From an uncultured Reyranella sp. (GTDB taxonomy: Bacteria; Pseudomonadota; Alphaproteobacteria; Reyranellales; Reyranellaceae): 48,337 nt of DNA. The notes below the pieces were generated by a model, which worked only from the letters and a program-made list of their open reading frames with translations, was not told where the DNA came from and made no database searches. How positions within the stretch are numbered: position 1 is the stretch's first letter; each line of letters opens with the position of its first letter. A program made the position numbers and the translations under genes. The stretch covers positions 1 through 48,337 of the forward strand of contig CALDNT010000035.1 of NCBI GenBank assembly GCA_937915145.1, given 5' to 3'. This document shows, one piece after another, positions 7,912 to 17,570 of the stretch.

Positions 7912-9735
7912 ATGTGCGGCATCATTGGAATCATCGGCAAGGCGCCGGTCACCCCCCTGCTGCTCGATGCGCTGAAGCGGCTGGAATATCGCGGCTACGA
8001 CTCAGCCGGCGTCGCGACTCTGGTGAACGGCCACATCGACCGCCGGCGCGCCGAAGGCAAGCTGGTCAACCTCGAGGCGAGACTGAAGGCCGAGCCGCTG
8101 CCCGGCACGATCGGCATCGGCCACACGCGCTGGGCCACGCACGGCAAGCCAAGCGAACGCAATGCGCATCCCATCGCCACCGACCGGGTGGCGATCGTGC
8201 ACAATGGCATCATCGAGAATTTCCAGGAACTCAAGGATGGACTTGTCGCCGAGGGCCGCAGGTTCGACAGCGACACCGATACCGAGGTCGTGGCGCAGCT
8301 TCTGACGTCCTATCTGGAGAGCCAGATGTCGCCGGAAGAGGCGATGGGCAAGGCGATGGCGCGCCTGCGTGGTGCGTTCGCGCTGGTCGCGCTGTTCAGC
8401 GGCCGACACGACATCCTGATGGGTGCCCGCCGCGGCAGCTCGCTGGCGGTGGGCTACGGTGACGGCGAGATGTACATCGGCACCGACGCCCTGGCGCTGG
8501 CACCCTTCACCAGCCGGGTGAGTTATCTCGAGGATGACGACTGGGCCGTGCTGAAGGCCGACGGTGCCACGGTCTACCAGGGCACGCAGAAGGTGAAGCG
8601 GCCGATCAAGAAAAGCGGTCTCAGCAGCGCGCTGATCGGCAAGGGCAACCATCAGCACTTCATGCTGAAGGAGATTCACGAGCAGCCGACGGTGATCGGC
8701 GACACCTTGCAGAGCTATCTGGATCCAGCGACGCGCTCGGTCAGCCTGCCGGCCTTGCCGTTCGACTGGAACAAGGTCAGCCGGGTCACCATCACGGGCT
8801 GCGGTACGGCGTGTTATGCCGGCATGATCGCGAAGTACTGGTTCGAGAAGCTGGCGCGCCTGGCGGTCGAGGTCGATGTAGCCTCTGAAATGCGCTACCG
8901 CGAGCCGCCGCTGCCGGACGGCGGCGTCTGCATCGCCGTCTCCCAGTCGGGCGAGACCGTCGACACACTCGAGGCGCTGCGTTATGCGCAGTCGCAGAAG
9001 CAGACGCTGCTGTCGGTCGTAAATGTGCCGGAAAGCGCCATTGCGCGGCTATCGGATGTCGTGCTGCCGACCCTGGCGGGGCCGGAAATCGGCGTCGCCT
9101 CGACCAAGGCCTTCACCACCCAGTTGGTCGTCCTGCTGGCCGCCGCGATCGCCGCCGGCCGGGCGCGCGGGACGCTGTCGCGCGACGAAGAGGAGCGGCT
9201 GGTGCTTGCGATGATCGAGTTGCCGGCGCGCGTCAACGAAACGCTGAACATGGAAGAGGACTACCGACGCATCGCCGAGAACACGCTCGCGGCGGCGCGC
9301 GACGTGCTCTATCTCGGCCGCGGTTCGTCCTTCCCGGTGGCGCTCGAAGGTGCGCTCAAGCTGAAGGAGCTGTCCTACATCCATGCCGAGGGTTACGCTG
9401 GCGGCGAGATGAAGCACGGTCCGATCGCGTTGATCGACGACGAGGTTCCGGTCGTGGTGGTGGCGCCGACCGATCCGATCTTCGACAAGATCGCCTCTAA
9501 TTTCGAGCAGGTGAGGGCGCGGGGCGGCAGGCTGGTGCTGCTGAGCGACAAGGCAGGCGTGGCGCGGCTGGGCGCCAAGGCCGAGACGTCGATCATGATG
9601 CCCGACGTCGATCCGATCGTGGCACCGATCCTCTATACCGTCGCGGTGCAGCTGCTTGCCTATTACACCGCGCTGGCGAAAGGCACCGACATCGACCAGC
9701 CGCGCAATCTCGCCAAGAGCGTCACGGTCGAATAG
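7912..9735 (+). CDS. glmS: glutamine--fructose-6-phosphate aminotransferase (isomerizing)
   Basis: 607 residues, standard length. The initiator Met is followed by the glutaminase nucleophile Cys2 (MCGIIGIIG). The class II amidotransferase domain includes GHTRWATHG and HNGIIENF. Two SIS sugar-isomerase domains follow (TGCGTACYAGMIAKY; SQSGETVDT; LGRGSSFPVALEGALKLKE), and the C-terminus DQPRNLAKSVTVE carries the canonical lysine and the family ending. It makes glucosamine-6-phosphate from fructose-6-phosphate and glutamine, feeding GlmM and GlmU. It is transcribed with glmU. A GC-rich hairpin without a T-tract (AGCGACC/GGTCGCT, 9734-9758) covers the stop region. Confidence 0.97.
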   Translation: MCGIIGIIGKAPVTPLLLDALKRLEYRGYDSAGVATLVNGHIDRRRAEGKLVNLEARLKAEPLPGTIGIGHTRWATHGKPSERNAHPIATDRVAIVHNGIIENFQELKDGLVAEGRRFDSDTDTEVVAQLLTSYLESQMSPEEAMGKAMARLRGAFALVALFSGRHDILMGARRGSSLAVGYGDGEMYIGTDALALAPFTSRVSYLEDDDWAVLKADGATVYQGTQKVKRPIKKSGLSSALIGKGNHQHFMLKEIHEQPTVIGDTLQSYLDPATRSVSLPALPFDWNKVSRVTITGCGTACYAGMIAKYWFEKLARLAVEVDVASEMRYREPPLPDGGVCIAVSQSGETVDTLEALRYAQSQKQTLLSVVNVPESAIARLSDVVLPTLAGPEIGVASTKAFTTQLVVLLAAAIAAGRARGTLSRDEEERLVLAMIELPARVNETLNMEEDYRRIAENTLAAARDVLYLGRGSSFPVALEGALKLKELSYIHAEGYAGGEMKHGPIALIDDEVPVVVVAPTDPIFDKIASNFEQVRARGGRLVLLSDKAGVARLGAKAETSIMMPDVDPIVAPILYTVAVQLLAYYTALAKGTDIDQPRNLAKSVTVE

Positions 9736-9774
9736 CGACCGTCACGCCGAGGGTCGCTGCTTCGGCACGGATTT

Positions 9775-10896
9775 CTAGCGCGTACCCTGAGGCAGGCCTT
9801 GCGGCAGGCCGGGCGCCGGCTGCGGTGCCGGCTGGCCGCCGCGCGGTTGGGCCGGTGCCGGCCGCGGCGGTGGCGCCGCGGGCTGCAGCGTCTGGATCAG
9901 CGCCCGCACCTTTTTGCTCTCGGCCTCCTGGGCCTGCTTGAACTCCGCTTCGCTGAGGAAGCGGTCCTTGTTGAGGTCCATTTCAAGAAACTGCTTGACC
10001 GCGTAGCCGGTCAACTCGACGCGATCGAGCTGGCCGTCCTTGTTGAGGTCGATCTCCAGGAACTTGCGCTGGGCGATCTTCTTGCGCAGATCGTACGGCA
10101 GCAGGTTCTTGGCCTCGGGCCCGTCGGCCGGACCGGCAAGTGCAAAATACTCCTGCAGGCTGACCTTGCCGTCGCCGTTCTTGTCGAGCTGATCGGCATT
10201 GCGCAGCTGCATGTCGATGAATTCGTTGAGCGCCACCATGCCCTGGCGGCGGCGCGCCTCGATCTGCTGACGTTCGCTCGCCTCGCGCTGCAACGACCGT
10301 TGCACGATCAATCTCACCTCGGGTTCGGTGATCTTGTTGTCGCGATCGGTATCGTACTGGTTGAATTCCGCGTGGACCAGCGCTTCGGCCTCGCGGCGGT
10401 CGACGAAGCCATCCCGGTTGGTATCGAGATTCTGGAACTCGACGCGGGCGCGGGCGCGAAGTTCCTCCACGGGTGGCTTGTTGGGCACGTCGGGCGAGAG
10501 CGGCGGTTCGACGACCTTGAGGAACTCGTCGATCGTGAGCTTGCCATCCTTGTTGACGTCGAGCTGGTCGAACGACTTCATGCGGTACTTCAGGAACTCC
10601 TCACGCGTCACTTCGCCCTTCTTGTTGACGTCGATCTCTACGAACCACGACGGCAGGGGAATCGGCGGCGGCGTGTTGGTCGCCGCCTCCTGTGCGGCGG
10701 CTGGCGCGCCCGGGGGCGTGGCTGGAGCCGCCTGCGGTGGCTTTGCCGGCGGCGCGGCCTGTGGCGGACGGTTCGCCGGCCAGCCCTGGGTCGGCGGAGT
10801 CTGGGGTGGGTTCTGAGGTGGGGCCTGGGCAAACGCGGGTATAGCGGTCGCGGCGGCGAGGACGAGAAGGAGGTGCGGAACGAAAAGGCGATTCAT
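9775..10896 (-). CDS. exported EF-hand protein with seven EF-hand loops
   Basis: 373 residues from ATG at 10896 (MNRLFVPHLLLVLAAA), which begins a clear Sec signal peptide ending AFAQA; the longer open frame upstream lacks a signal at its N-terminus. A proline/alanine-rich segment follows, then seven EF-hand-type calcium loops beginning D-x-N/D-x-D/K: DVNKKGEVTREEF, DVNKDGKLTIDEF, DTNRDGFVDRREA, DTDRDNKITEPEV, DKNGDGKVSLQEY, DLNKDGQLDRVEL and DLNKDRFLSEAEF. The C-terminus is again proline/glutamine rich. It probably binds Ca2+ in the periplasm or outside the cell; its role is unknown. A second, smaller EF-hand protein lies at 16031-16531. Confidence 0.85.
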   Translation of the reverse strand: MNRLFVPHLLLVLAAATAIPAFAQAPPQNPPQTPPTQGWPANRPPQAAPPAKPPQAAPATPPGAPAAAQEAATNTPPPIPLPSWFVEIDVNKKGEVTREEFLKYRMKSFDQLDVNKDGKLTIDEFLKVVEPPLSPDVPNKPPVEELRARARVEFQNLDTNRDGFVDRREAEALVHAEFNQYDTDRDNKITEPEVRLIVQRSLQREASERQQIEARRRQGMVALNEFIDMQLRNADQLDKNGDGKVSLQEYFALAGPADGPEAKNLLPYDLRKKIAQRKFLEIDLNKDGQLDRVELTGYAVKQFLEMDLNKDRFLSEAEFKQAQEAESKKVRALIQTLQPAAPPPRPAPAQPRGGQPAPQPAPGLPQGLPQGTR

Positions 10897-11156
10897 GAGC
10901 GGTAGACCCGCGTTGTGAGGGATGATTCGTATCGGTTGCCCTGAGCGTCCTGTCAACGTCCACACAGCGGTTCAGTGTTGAGGGATAAAGGCGCCGAAAG
11001 AATGGCGCACGGCCATTTGGGTTGCGTCTTAGCGTCAGATAAGCCATCGTGCGGCGAATGCAGGTTCCGCAGAAGAGCCGCAAGTGATTGGGAGGAAAGG
11101 GTAATTTCGCGAAATCGCCGCTGCAGTCGCGGCGACCGGCGAAATCTAGCGTGATC

Positions 11157-11944
11157 ATGGCAGAACAGTCTTCATCCAGCGGAACGCCGCTGCTCAGCGT
11201 GCGTGATGTCTCGGTTCGCTTCGGCGGTATCGTGGCGCTTGACGGTGTCAGCTTCGACGTCGTTGCCGGCCAGGTGGCCGGCCTGATCGGTCCCAACGGG
11301 GCGGGAAAAACGACCCTCTTCAATTGCCTCAGCCGGCTCTACACGCCGAACAGCGGCGACGTGCTGTTCGAAGGCAAGTCGATCCTGCAGCGGCCACGCC
11401 ACGATATCCCGCATATCGGCATCGGGCGGACATTCCAGAACGTCGCGCTGTTCGACAAGATGACCGTGCTCGACAACATCAAGGTCGGGTGCCACAGCCG
11501 CAGCTCGACGAGCTTCTTCGAGAATGCTCTGCATCTGCCCAAGGTCGATGCCGAAGAAGAACGCATCACCCGGCGCGCGCTCGAACTGGTCGAGTTCATG
11601 GACCTCGTGCCATTCACCTCGGCGATCGCCGCCGGCCTGCCGTTCCCGATCCGCAAGCGCGTCGAACTGGCGCGGGCATTGGCCTCCAGTCCCAAGCTGC
11701 TTCTGCTCGACGAGCCCGCCGCCGGCTTGAATCACGAGGAAATCATAACCTTGGAGGCCCAGATCAAGCGCGTGCGCGACACCCAGAACGTCACGGTTCT
11801 GCTGGTCGAGCATCACATGAGTCTGGTCATGTCGGTTTCCGACAAGGTTGTCGCCATCGACTTCGGCAAGAAGATCGCCGATGGCACGCCGGCGGAAGTT
11901 CAGCGCGATCCGGAAGTGATCCGCGCCTACCTGGGGACGTCGTG

Positions 11945-11945
<1 letters not shown>
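11157..11945 (+). CDS. livG: branched-chain amino-acid-type ABC transporter ATPase LivG
   Basis: 262 residues from ATG 11157. Walker A is GPNGAGKTT, Walker B is LLLLDEPAAGLN, and the H-loop lies in LLVEHHM. The signature region reads LPFPIRKRVELARAL rather than a canonical LSGGQ, a variation seen in a subset of LivG proteins. The C-terminal BCA_ABC_TP_C tail (ADGTPAEVQRDPEVIRAYLG) identifies LivG. It energises uptake of branched-chain amino acids or a related substrate (amides, urea, short acids). Its TGA overlaps the ATG of livF by one base. An in-frame TTG at 11088 preceded by sequence without a good site is an alternative but less likely start. Confidence 0.93.
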
Positions 11946-12658
<713 letters not shown>

Positions 12659-12667
12659 GGCAGGGAA

Positions 12668-13573
12668 ATGGAACAGTTCCTCCAGCAACTCGCGTCCGGC
12701 CTCGCCAACGGCGCCATCTATGCCGCCTTGGCGTTGGCGCTGGTCATGATCTACGTGTCGACCGACCATATCAATTTTGCCCAGGGCGAGATGGCGATGT
12801 TCAGCACCTACATCAGCTGGCAGCTCATGAGCTGGGGGGCCGACTACTGGGTTGCCTTCATTGCCGCCGTGGCCTTCTCCTTCGTGATGGGCGTCACCAT
12901 CGAGCGCGTGATCCTGAGGCCGCTGCACAATGCGCCGGTGCTGTCGATCATCGTGGTCTTCATCGGCCTGCTGGCGATCTTCAATTCGGTGGCGGGCGCG
13001 ATCTGGAGCTACCTGATCAAGTCTTTCCCCTCGCCTTTCCCCAAGAGCGACTTCGGCATCGCAGGCGTCATCGGGGCGCACCAGCTCGGAGTCGTCACGG
13101 TGACACTGGTCGTGCTGGGGTTGTTGTTCGTGTTCTTTCGCTTCACGCCGCTGGGACTGGCCATGCGTGCGGCGGCGCAGAACCCGCAGATGGCCCGCCT
13201 GGTCGGCGTGCGCGTCGACTGGATGCTGGCCCTGGGCTGGGGGCTTGCGGCGTCGGTCGGCGCCGTGGCCGGAATCATGGTCGCCCACATCGTCTATCTC
13301 GATCCCAATATGATGGGCGGCATCCTGCTCTATGCCTTCGCCAGCGCCCTGGTCGGCGGCATTTCCAACCCCGGCGGCGCGGTCGCCGGCGGCTTCATCG
13401 TCGGCGTGCTCGAAAACATGGTGGCCTATGCCGGCAACCAGATCGAAAAAGCGACCGGCGTCTACATCATCGGCAACGGCGAGAAGCTCACTGTGGCCCT
13501 GATCATCGTCATCGTCGTGCTGACCGTGAAGCCGGCCGGCCTGTTCGGCCGCGTCGTCGTGAAGAGGGTCTGA
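12668..13573 (+). CDS. livH: branched-chain amino-acid-type ABC transporter permease LivH
   Basis: 301 residues with about eight membrane segments and the typical LivH opening (LASGLANGAIYAALALALVMIY, followed by DHINFAQGEMAM). It is one half of the inner-membrane channel. The start ATG is preceded by GGGCAGGGAA. It lies 9 bp after livF and 1 bp before livM, within the same operon. Confidence 0.94.
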   Translation: MEQFLQQLASGLANGAIYAALALALVMIYVSTDHINFAQGEMAMFSTYISWQLMSWGADYWVAFIAAVAFSFVMGVTIERVILRPLHNAPVLSIIVVFIGLLAIFNSVAGAIWSYLIKSFPSPFPKSDFGIAGVIGAHQLGVVTVTLVVLGLLFVFFRFTPLGLAMRAAAQNPQMARLVGVRVDWMLALGWGLAASVGAVAGIMVAHIVYLDPNMMGGILLYAFASALVGGISNPGGAVAGGFIVGVLENMVAYAGNQIEKATGVYIIGNGEKLTVALIIVIVVLTVKPAGLFGRVVVKRV

Positions 13574-13574
13574 G

Positions 13575-14579
13575 ATGCCGGCATTCCCGAAGAAGTGGCT
13601 GGCTGTCCTGCTGGTGCTGGCGGTTGCGATTCCGCTGCTGCAGCCGGTCCTGCCCGACGTCGTGTCGAACTACCGCCTTTTCCTTGTCAGCACCATGATC
13701 ATCGCGGCGATCGCCGTGCTAGGCCTCAACCTGCTGACCGGCTTCAATGGCCAGATATCCCTGGGGCATGGCGCCTTCTACGCGGTCGGTGCCTACACGG
13801 CAGCGATCCTGATGGATCAGGTCGAAGTGCCCTATTGGGCGACGGTACCGGCCGCGGCTGTGGTGTGCTTCATCGTCGGCTATCTGTTCGGCCTGCCTGC
13901 GCTGAAACTGGAAGGCCACTATCTGGCGCTGGCCACATTTGCGCTGGCACTCGCAGTGCCGCAGATCCTGAAATACAAATGGCTCGAGGATCTCACCGGC
14001 GGCGTGCAGGGTATCGTGCTGCTGAAGCCCGAGGCGCCGTTCGGCCTGCCGCTTTCCGAAGACCAATGGCTCTACTACTTCTGCCTGGTCGTCATGGTGA
14101 TCCTGTACTGGGCCGCGGCCAACATGCTGAACAGTCGCAGCGGCCGCGCGATGATGGCGATCCGCGACCAGCCCATGGCGGCGAGCACGATGGGAATCGA
14201 CCTGGCGCTCTACAAGACGGTCACCTTCGGCATCAGCGCCGCCTATACCGGCATCGCCGGCGCCTTGTCGGCGTCCGCCATCTCCTTCGTGGCGCCCGAC
14301 AGCTTCACCATCTTTTTGTCGATCAAGTTCCTGATCGGGCTGGTCGTCGGTGGCGTCGGCTCGCTGGCGGGTTCGGTGGTCGGTGGTATCTTCTATGTTC
14401 TCGTCGACAATTCGGCCCAGTCGCTCGCCTTGTTCGTGAAGGACGACCTCGGACTGCCCTTCGACCTGTCGGCCTATACGGTGTTCGGCGTCCTGCTGGT
14501 CGCGCTGATGTACCTGATGCCGATGGGCATCGTCGGCGGCGTGTATCTGGCGGTGCGCAAGTTGCGCAGCCACGGCTGA
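13575..14579 (+). CDS. livM: branched-chain amino-acid-type ABC transporter permease LivM
   Basis: 334 residues with about ten hydrophobic segments. The motif LNLLTGFNGQISLGHGAFYAVGAYTAA is the hallmark of LivM-type permeases. It pairs with LivH. The stop of livH (TGA) and this ATG are one base apart. A run of nine G residues (14585-14593) and a small CGGCGG/CCGCCG hairpin follow its stop, ahead of the binding-protein gene; the hairpin may reduce read-through but has no T-tract. Confidence 0.94.
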   Translation: MPAFPKKWLAVLLVLAVAIPLLQPVLPDVVSNYRLFLVSTMIIAAIAVLGLNLLTGFNGQISLGHGAFYAVGAYTAAILMDQVEVPYWATVPAAAVVCFIVGYLFGLPALKLEGHYLALATFALALAVPQILKYKWLEDLTGGVQGIVLLKPEAPFGLPLSEDQWLYYFCLVVMVILYWAAANMLNSRSGRAMMAIRDQPMAASTMGIDLALYKTVTFGISAAYTGIAGALSASAISFVAPDSFTIFLSIKFLIGLVVGGVGSLAGSVVGGIFYVLVDNSAQSLALFVKDDLGLPFDLSAYTVFGVLLVALMYLMPMGIVGGVYLAVRKLRSHG

Positions 14580-14739
14580 ACGGCGGGGGGGGGTGAACGA
14601 CCTCCGCCGTGTATCGATGCGTTGATTTCTTGCGGTGCAACATGGGTTTTATGTCTGCGACGGCGTGACTTTTTCCCTTTTCAGGGACCAGGTTTCGCGC
14701 GACGCTGATGTCACAGGGCGATAACCAGAGGAGGAAACA

Positions 14740-15960
14740 TTGAAGACCAACAGGCGCAGTTTCTTGGGTGGCGTTTCGACCGCCGCCGTCTTGGCGGCTT
14801 CGGGCACGGCGTTTGCCCAGAAGAAGTACGACAACGGAGCGACCGACAAGGAAATCAAGATCGGTCACACCAATCCCTATAGCGGACCGGCGTCGTCGTA
14901 TGGCGTGATCGGCAAGGCCGAAACCGCCTACTGGAAGGCGGTCAACGAGCGCGGCGGCATCAACGGCCGCATGATCAACTTCATCACCAAGGACGACGGC
15001 TACAACCCCTCCAAGACCGTCGAGGTGGTTCGCGAACTGGTCGAGCAGGACAAGGTGCTGGGCCTGTTCAACACGCTGGGCACGCCGACCAATACGGCGA
15101 TCCACAAGTACATGAACCAGAAAAAGGTGCCGCAGCTCTTCGTGGCGACCGGTGCCTCGAAGTGGGGCCAGCCGAAGAAGTTCCCATGGACCATGGGCTA
15201 CCAGCCCGACTACCACACCGAAGCCGTCATCTACGCCAAGCACATTCTGGCCAACATCAAGGACGCCAAGATCGGCGTGCTGATGCAGAACGACGACTAC
15301 GGCAAGGACTATTGGGAAGGCTTCAAGGAAGGCCTCGGCAAGGAAATCGGCAGGGTGGTCAAGCACGTGACCTACGAGACAACCGATCCGACGGTCGACT
15401 CCCAGGTCATCCAGCTCAAGGATTCGGGTGCCAACGTCTTCTTCAACATCTCGATTCCCAAGTTCGCTGCCCAGGCCATTCGCAAGGCCGCGGACATCGG
15501 CTGGAAGCCCGCGCAATATCTGAACAACGTCTCGTCGTCGGTGGCCTCGACGCTGAAGCCAGCCGGCTTCGAGAACAGCCAGGGCATCATCACTGCGCTG
15601 TGGCTCAAGGATCCCACCGACAAGCAGTGGGACAACGATCCCGAGATGAAGACCTGGCGGGCCTGGATGGACAAGAACATGCCGGGCGCCAATCAGGCCG
15701 ACGGCAACTACATCTACGCCTACTCGGTGTCGTTCCTGATCGAACACACGCTGAAGGCGTGCGGCGATGTGCTGACGCACGAGAACCTGATGAAGCAGGC
15801 CGCCAGCATCAAGAAGCTCCGCGTGCCGCTGCTGCTGCCGGGCATTCTGGTCAGCACCAGTGCGACGGATTTCTATCCGGTGCAGTCGGTCCAGCTGGCC
15901 CGCTTCAAGGGCGAGACCTGGAGCCTGTTCGGCGACATCATGTCCGCCGAAGGCTCCTGA
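14740..15960 (+). CDS. Liv-type ABC transporter substrate-binding protein, Tat signal, TTG start
   Basis: 406 residues. The start is TTG, fixed by a strong GAGGAGG site seven bases upstream. The leader has a twin-arginine pattern (NRRSFLGG) followed by a hydrophobic stretch and cleavage after GTAFAQ, suggesting Tat export, common for binding proteins in alphaproteobacteria. The mature part is a type I periplasmic binding fold (Peripla_BP_6): KIGHTNPYSGPASSYG at the start and LMQNDDYGKDYWEGF in the middle. It would deliver the ligand to LivHM. The gene is 160 bp downstream of livM, so it may have its own promoter. A clear terminator follows. The ligand is not predictable. Confidence 0.92.
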   Translation: MKTNRRSFLGGVSTAAVLAASGTAFAQKKYDNGATDKEIKIGHTNPYSGPASSYGVIGKAETAYWKAVNERGGINGRMINFITKDDGYNPSKTVEVVRELVEQDKVLGLFNTLGTPTNTAIHKYMNQKKVPQLFVATGASKWGQPKKFPWTMGYQPDYHTEAVIYAKHILANIKDAKIGVLMQNDDYGKDYWEGFKEGLGKEIGRVVKHVTYETTDPTVDSQVIQLKDSGANVFFNISIPKFAAQAIRKAADIGWKPAQYLNNVSSSVASTLKPAGFENSQGIITALWLKDPTDKQWDNDPEMKTWRAWMDKNMPGANQADGNYIYAYSVSFLIEHTLKACGDVLTHENLMKQAASIKKLRVPLLLPGILVSTSATDFYPVQSVQLARFKGETWSLFGDIMSAEGS

Positions 15961-15983
15961 TCGCTTCGAATATGACCGAGAGG

Positions 15984-16016
15984 AAAGGCCGCCGGGTTCC
16001 GGCGGCCTTTTTCTTT
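15984..16016 (+). terminator. intrinsic terminator of the liv operon
   Basis: A 10-bp perfect stem AAAGGCCGCC/GGCGGCCTTT with a 7-nt loop is followed by TTCTTT, 24 bp after the binding-protein stop codon. It would end the plus-strand transcript just before the convergent EF-hand gene. Confidence 0.9.
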
Positions 16017-16030
16017 GGCAAAACCGGTGG

Positions 16031-16531
16031 TCAGCGCTCCTGGCGGGCACGGTCGGCGGGCTTGCGCCGCAGGGCCTGGCGGCATTCCGCGCTGTCGATG
16101 CGGCCGTCCTTGTCGAGGTCGCAACGTGCGAAGTTGCGCTCGGCCTGGAGCATGAACTCCGCCAGGGTGACGCTGCCATCCTTGTCGGCATCGAGCCGCT
16201 GGAAATAGGCCGACTGGCGCAGCACTTGGCGGTCGGTCGGCAGCACGCTGCTGCCGGCGGCGGGCGTACGGGCAAACAACTCGTCCTGTGTGAGCTTGCC
16301 GTCGCCGTTGGCGTCGAGCCGCTTGAAGCGTGCTTCCTGGGCTGCGGTCCATTCGCCGCGGTCGACGACGCCGTCCTTGTTGGTGTCGTAGCGCATGATG
16401 CCGCTCGGCGGGCGGGCGGGCCTGGCGGCTGGGGCCGGGCCGTCGCCCGGCGCGGCGGGGTCAGGCGCGGCAAGGGCGGGGGCGGCGAGGAGAAGCAGGG
16501 CGGTCGTGGCCAGGGCGGTGAAATTCGGCAT
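16031..16531 (-). CDS. exported EF-hand protein with four EF-hand loops
   Basis: 166 residues from ATG at 16531 (MPNFTALATTALLLLAAPALA), which gives a Sec signal peptide followed by a proline/alanine-rich spacer. Four calcium-binding loops follow: DTNKDGVVDRGEW, DANGDGKLTQDEL, DADKDGSVTLAEF and DLDKDGRIDSAEC. It resembles a short relative of the seven-loop protein at 9775-10896. The likely role is Ca2+ binding outside the cytoplasm; the target is unknown. Its upstream region ends 52 bp before the insertion element at 16584, so its native promoter may have been displaced by the insertion. Confidence 0.85.
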   Translation of the reverse strand: MPNFTALATTALLLLAAPALAAPDPAAPGDGPAPAARPARPPSGIMRYDTNKDGVVDRGEWTAAQEARFKRLDANGDGKLTQDELFARTPAAGSSVLPTDRQVLRQSAYFQRLDADKDGSVTLAEFMLQAERNFARCDLDKDGRIDSAECRQALRRKPADRARQER

Positions 16532-16575
16532 TGGGAAGTGTCCTAAAAGTTGTATCAGGATATGGAAATACACCT

Positions 16576-16583
16576 TCCATTTC
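16576..16583. repeat. left target-site duplication TCCATTTC
   Basis: An 8-bp sequence, TCCATTTC, directly abuts the left inverted repeat and is repeated exactly at 19084-19091. Eight bp is the duplication length known for IS1595-family elements. Confidence 0.93.
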
Positions 16584-16607
16584 GGCGATTGTATACTTGA
16601 CATAGTA
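16584..16607 (+). repeat. left terminal inverted repeat of the IS1595-family element
   Basis: A 24-bp end matching 23 of 24 positions with the reverse complement of 19060-19083; the only mismatch is A versus G at position 19. The repeat also contains the -35 box of the transposase promoter. Confidence 0.93.
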
Positions 16608-16624
16608 CACCCCATCCCTATAAT
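16597..16624 (+). promoter_or_regulatory. sigma70-type promoter of the transposase gene
   Basis: TTGACA at 16597-16602 and TATAAT at 16619-16624 are both perfect consensus boxes separated by 16 bp. The -35 box lies inside the left inverted repeat. Transcription would begin close to 16631, immediately before the transposase ATG at 16632, and no Shine-Dalgarno sequence is present, so the message is probably leaderless. Confidence 0.75.
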
Positions 16625-16631
16625 CAGCGGC

Positions 16632-17570
16632 ATGAACACCGCCGATCTGACCAACCCCATCTTCAACGACGAAACCGCCGCCCGTGAGTACCTGGAGTCG
16701 AAGCGCTGGCCCGACGAGGTTTCCTGCGCCCATTGCGGCTCGCTGGAGGGCATCACGAAGATGCAGGGCAAGAGCCATCGGCCCGGCCTGTTCAACTGCA
16801 ATGCCTGCCGCAAGCCATTCTCAGTGACGATTGGGACGGTCTACGAGCGCAGCCATATCCCCCTGCACAAGTGGCTGTTAGCGACCCACCTGATGACGGC
16901 CAGCAAGAAGGGCATTTCAGCCCATCAACTGCACCGCATGCTCGGGATCACCTACAAGTCGGCTTGGTTCATGGCCCACCGCATCCGCGAGACCTTGGAC
17001 GACAAGGGCACCGCGCCCATGGGCGGCAATGGCGGCACTGTGGAAGCCGACGAGACCTACATCGGCACCAAGACTGCCCACACCAAGGGACAGGGCACTG
17101 GCCACAAGATGGCCGTGGTGACGCTGGTAGAGCGCAACGGCCGCGCCCGTTCGTTCAAGGTGGACAAGGCTACCGCCGCAGACGTGGTGCCGATTGTCCG
17201 CGCCAATGTCTCGAAAGAGGCCAAGTTGATGACGGACGAGGCCCGCCTGTATTGGGCCGTCGGTAAGGAGTTCGCCAGCCACGGCCGCGTCGCTCACAAG
17301 CTGGGCGAGTACGGTCGCGGCGAAGTCCACACCAACACGGTCGAAGGCTACTACTCGATCTTCAAGCGCGGCATGAAAGGCGTCTATCAGCACTGCTCAG
17401 AGCGTCACCTGCAGCGCTATCTGGCAGAGTTCGATTTCCGCTACAGTAACCGCGCCAAGCTGGGCGTGAGCGACAAGGAACGCGCCGAGAAGGCCATCAA
17501 GGGCATCGTCGGCAAGCGTTTGACCTATCGGCGGATTAACGAGCGGGCCGAAGCCTCTACGCTGGGGTAA
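16632..17570 (+). CDS. IS1595-family (ISXO2-like) transposase
   Basis: 312 residues. An N-terminal zinc ribbon has C32-x2-C35 and C56-x2-C59. A helix-turn-helix-like segment (ISAHQLHRMLGITYKSAWFMAHRI) follows, then a DDE catalytic domain with D140 in VEADETYIG, D202 in LMTDEA and E238 in HTNTVEGYYS. These match the ISXO2-like DDE transposase domain. The frame is open upstream into the antisense of the EF-hand gene, but the promoter and terminal repeat place the true start at 16632. All catalytic residues are present, so the enzyme looks functional and would mobilise this element. Confidence 0.95.
   Translation: MNTADLTNPIFNDETAAREYLESKRWPDEVSCAHCGSLEGITKMQGKSHRPGLFNCNACRKPFSVTIGTVYERSHIPLHKWLLATHLMTASKKGISAHQLHRMLGITYKSAWFMAHRIRETLDDKGTAPMGGNGGTVEADETYIGTKTAHTKGQGTGHKMAVVTLVERNGRARSFKVDKATAADVVPIVRANVSKEAKLMTDEARLYWAVGKEFASHGRVAHKLGEYGRGEVHTNTVEGYYSIFKRGMKGVYQHCSERHLQRYLAEFDFRYSNRAKLGVSDKERAEKAIKGIVGKRLTYRRINERAEASTLG

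Noticed and set aside
9734-9758. Hairpin at the end of glmS as a terminator
   Set aside because: A 7-bp stem without a T-tract; mentioned under glmS but not called as a terminator.
14585-14593. Run of nine G residues as a phase-variation tract
   Set aside because: It lies after the livM stop and outside any reading frame or plausible promoter spacer, so slippage would have no obvious effect.
14323-16473. 716-codon minus-strand open frame
   Set aside because: Antisense to livM and the liv binding-protein gene; low-complexity composition and no recognised domain.
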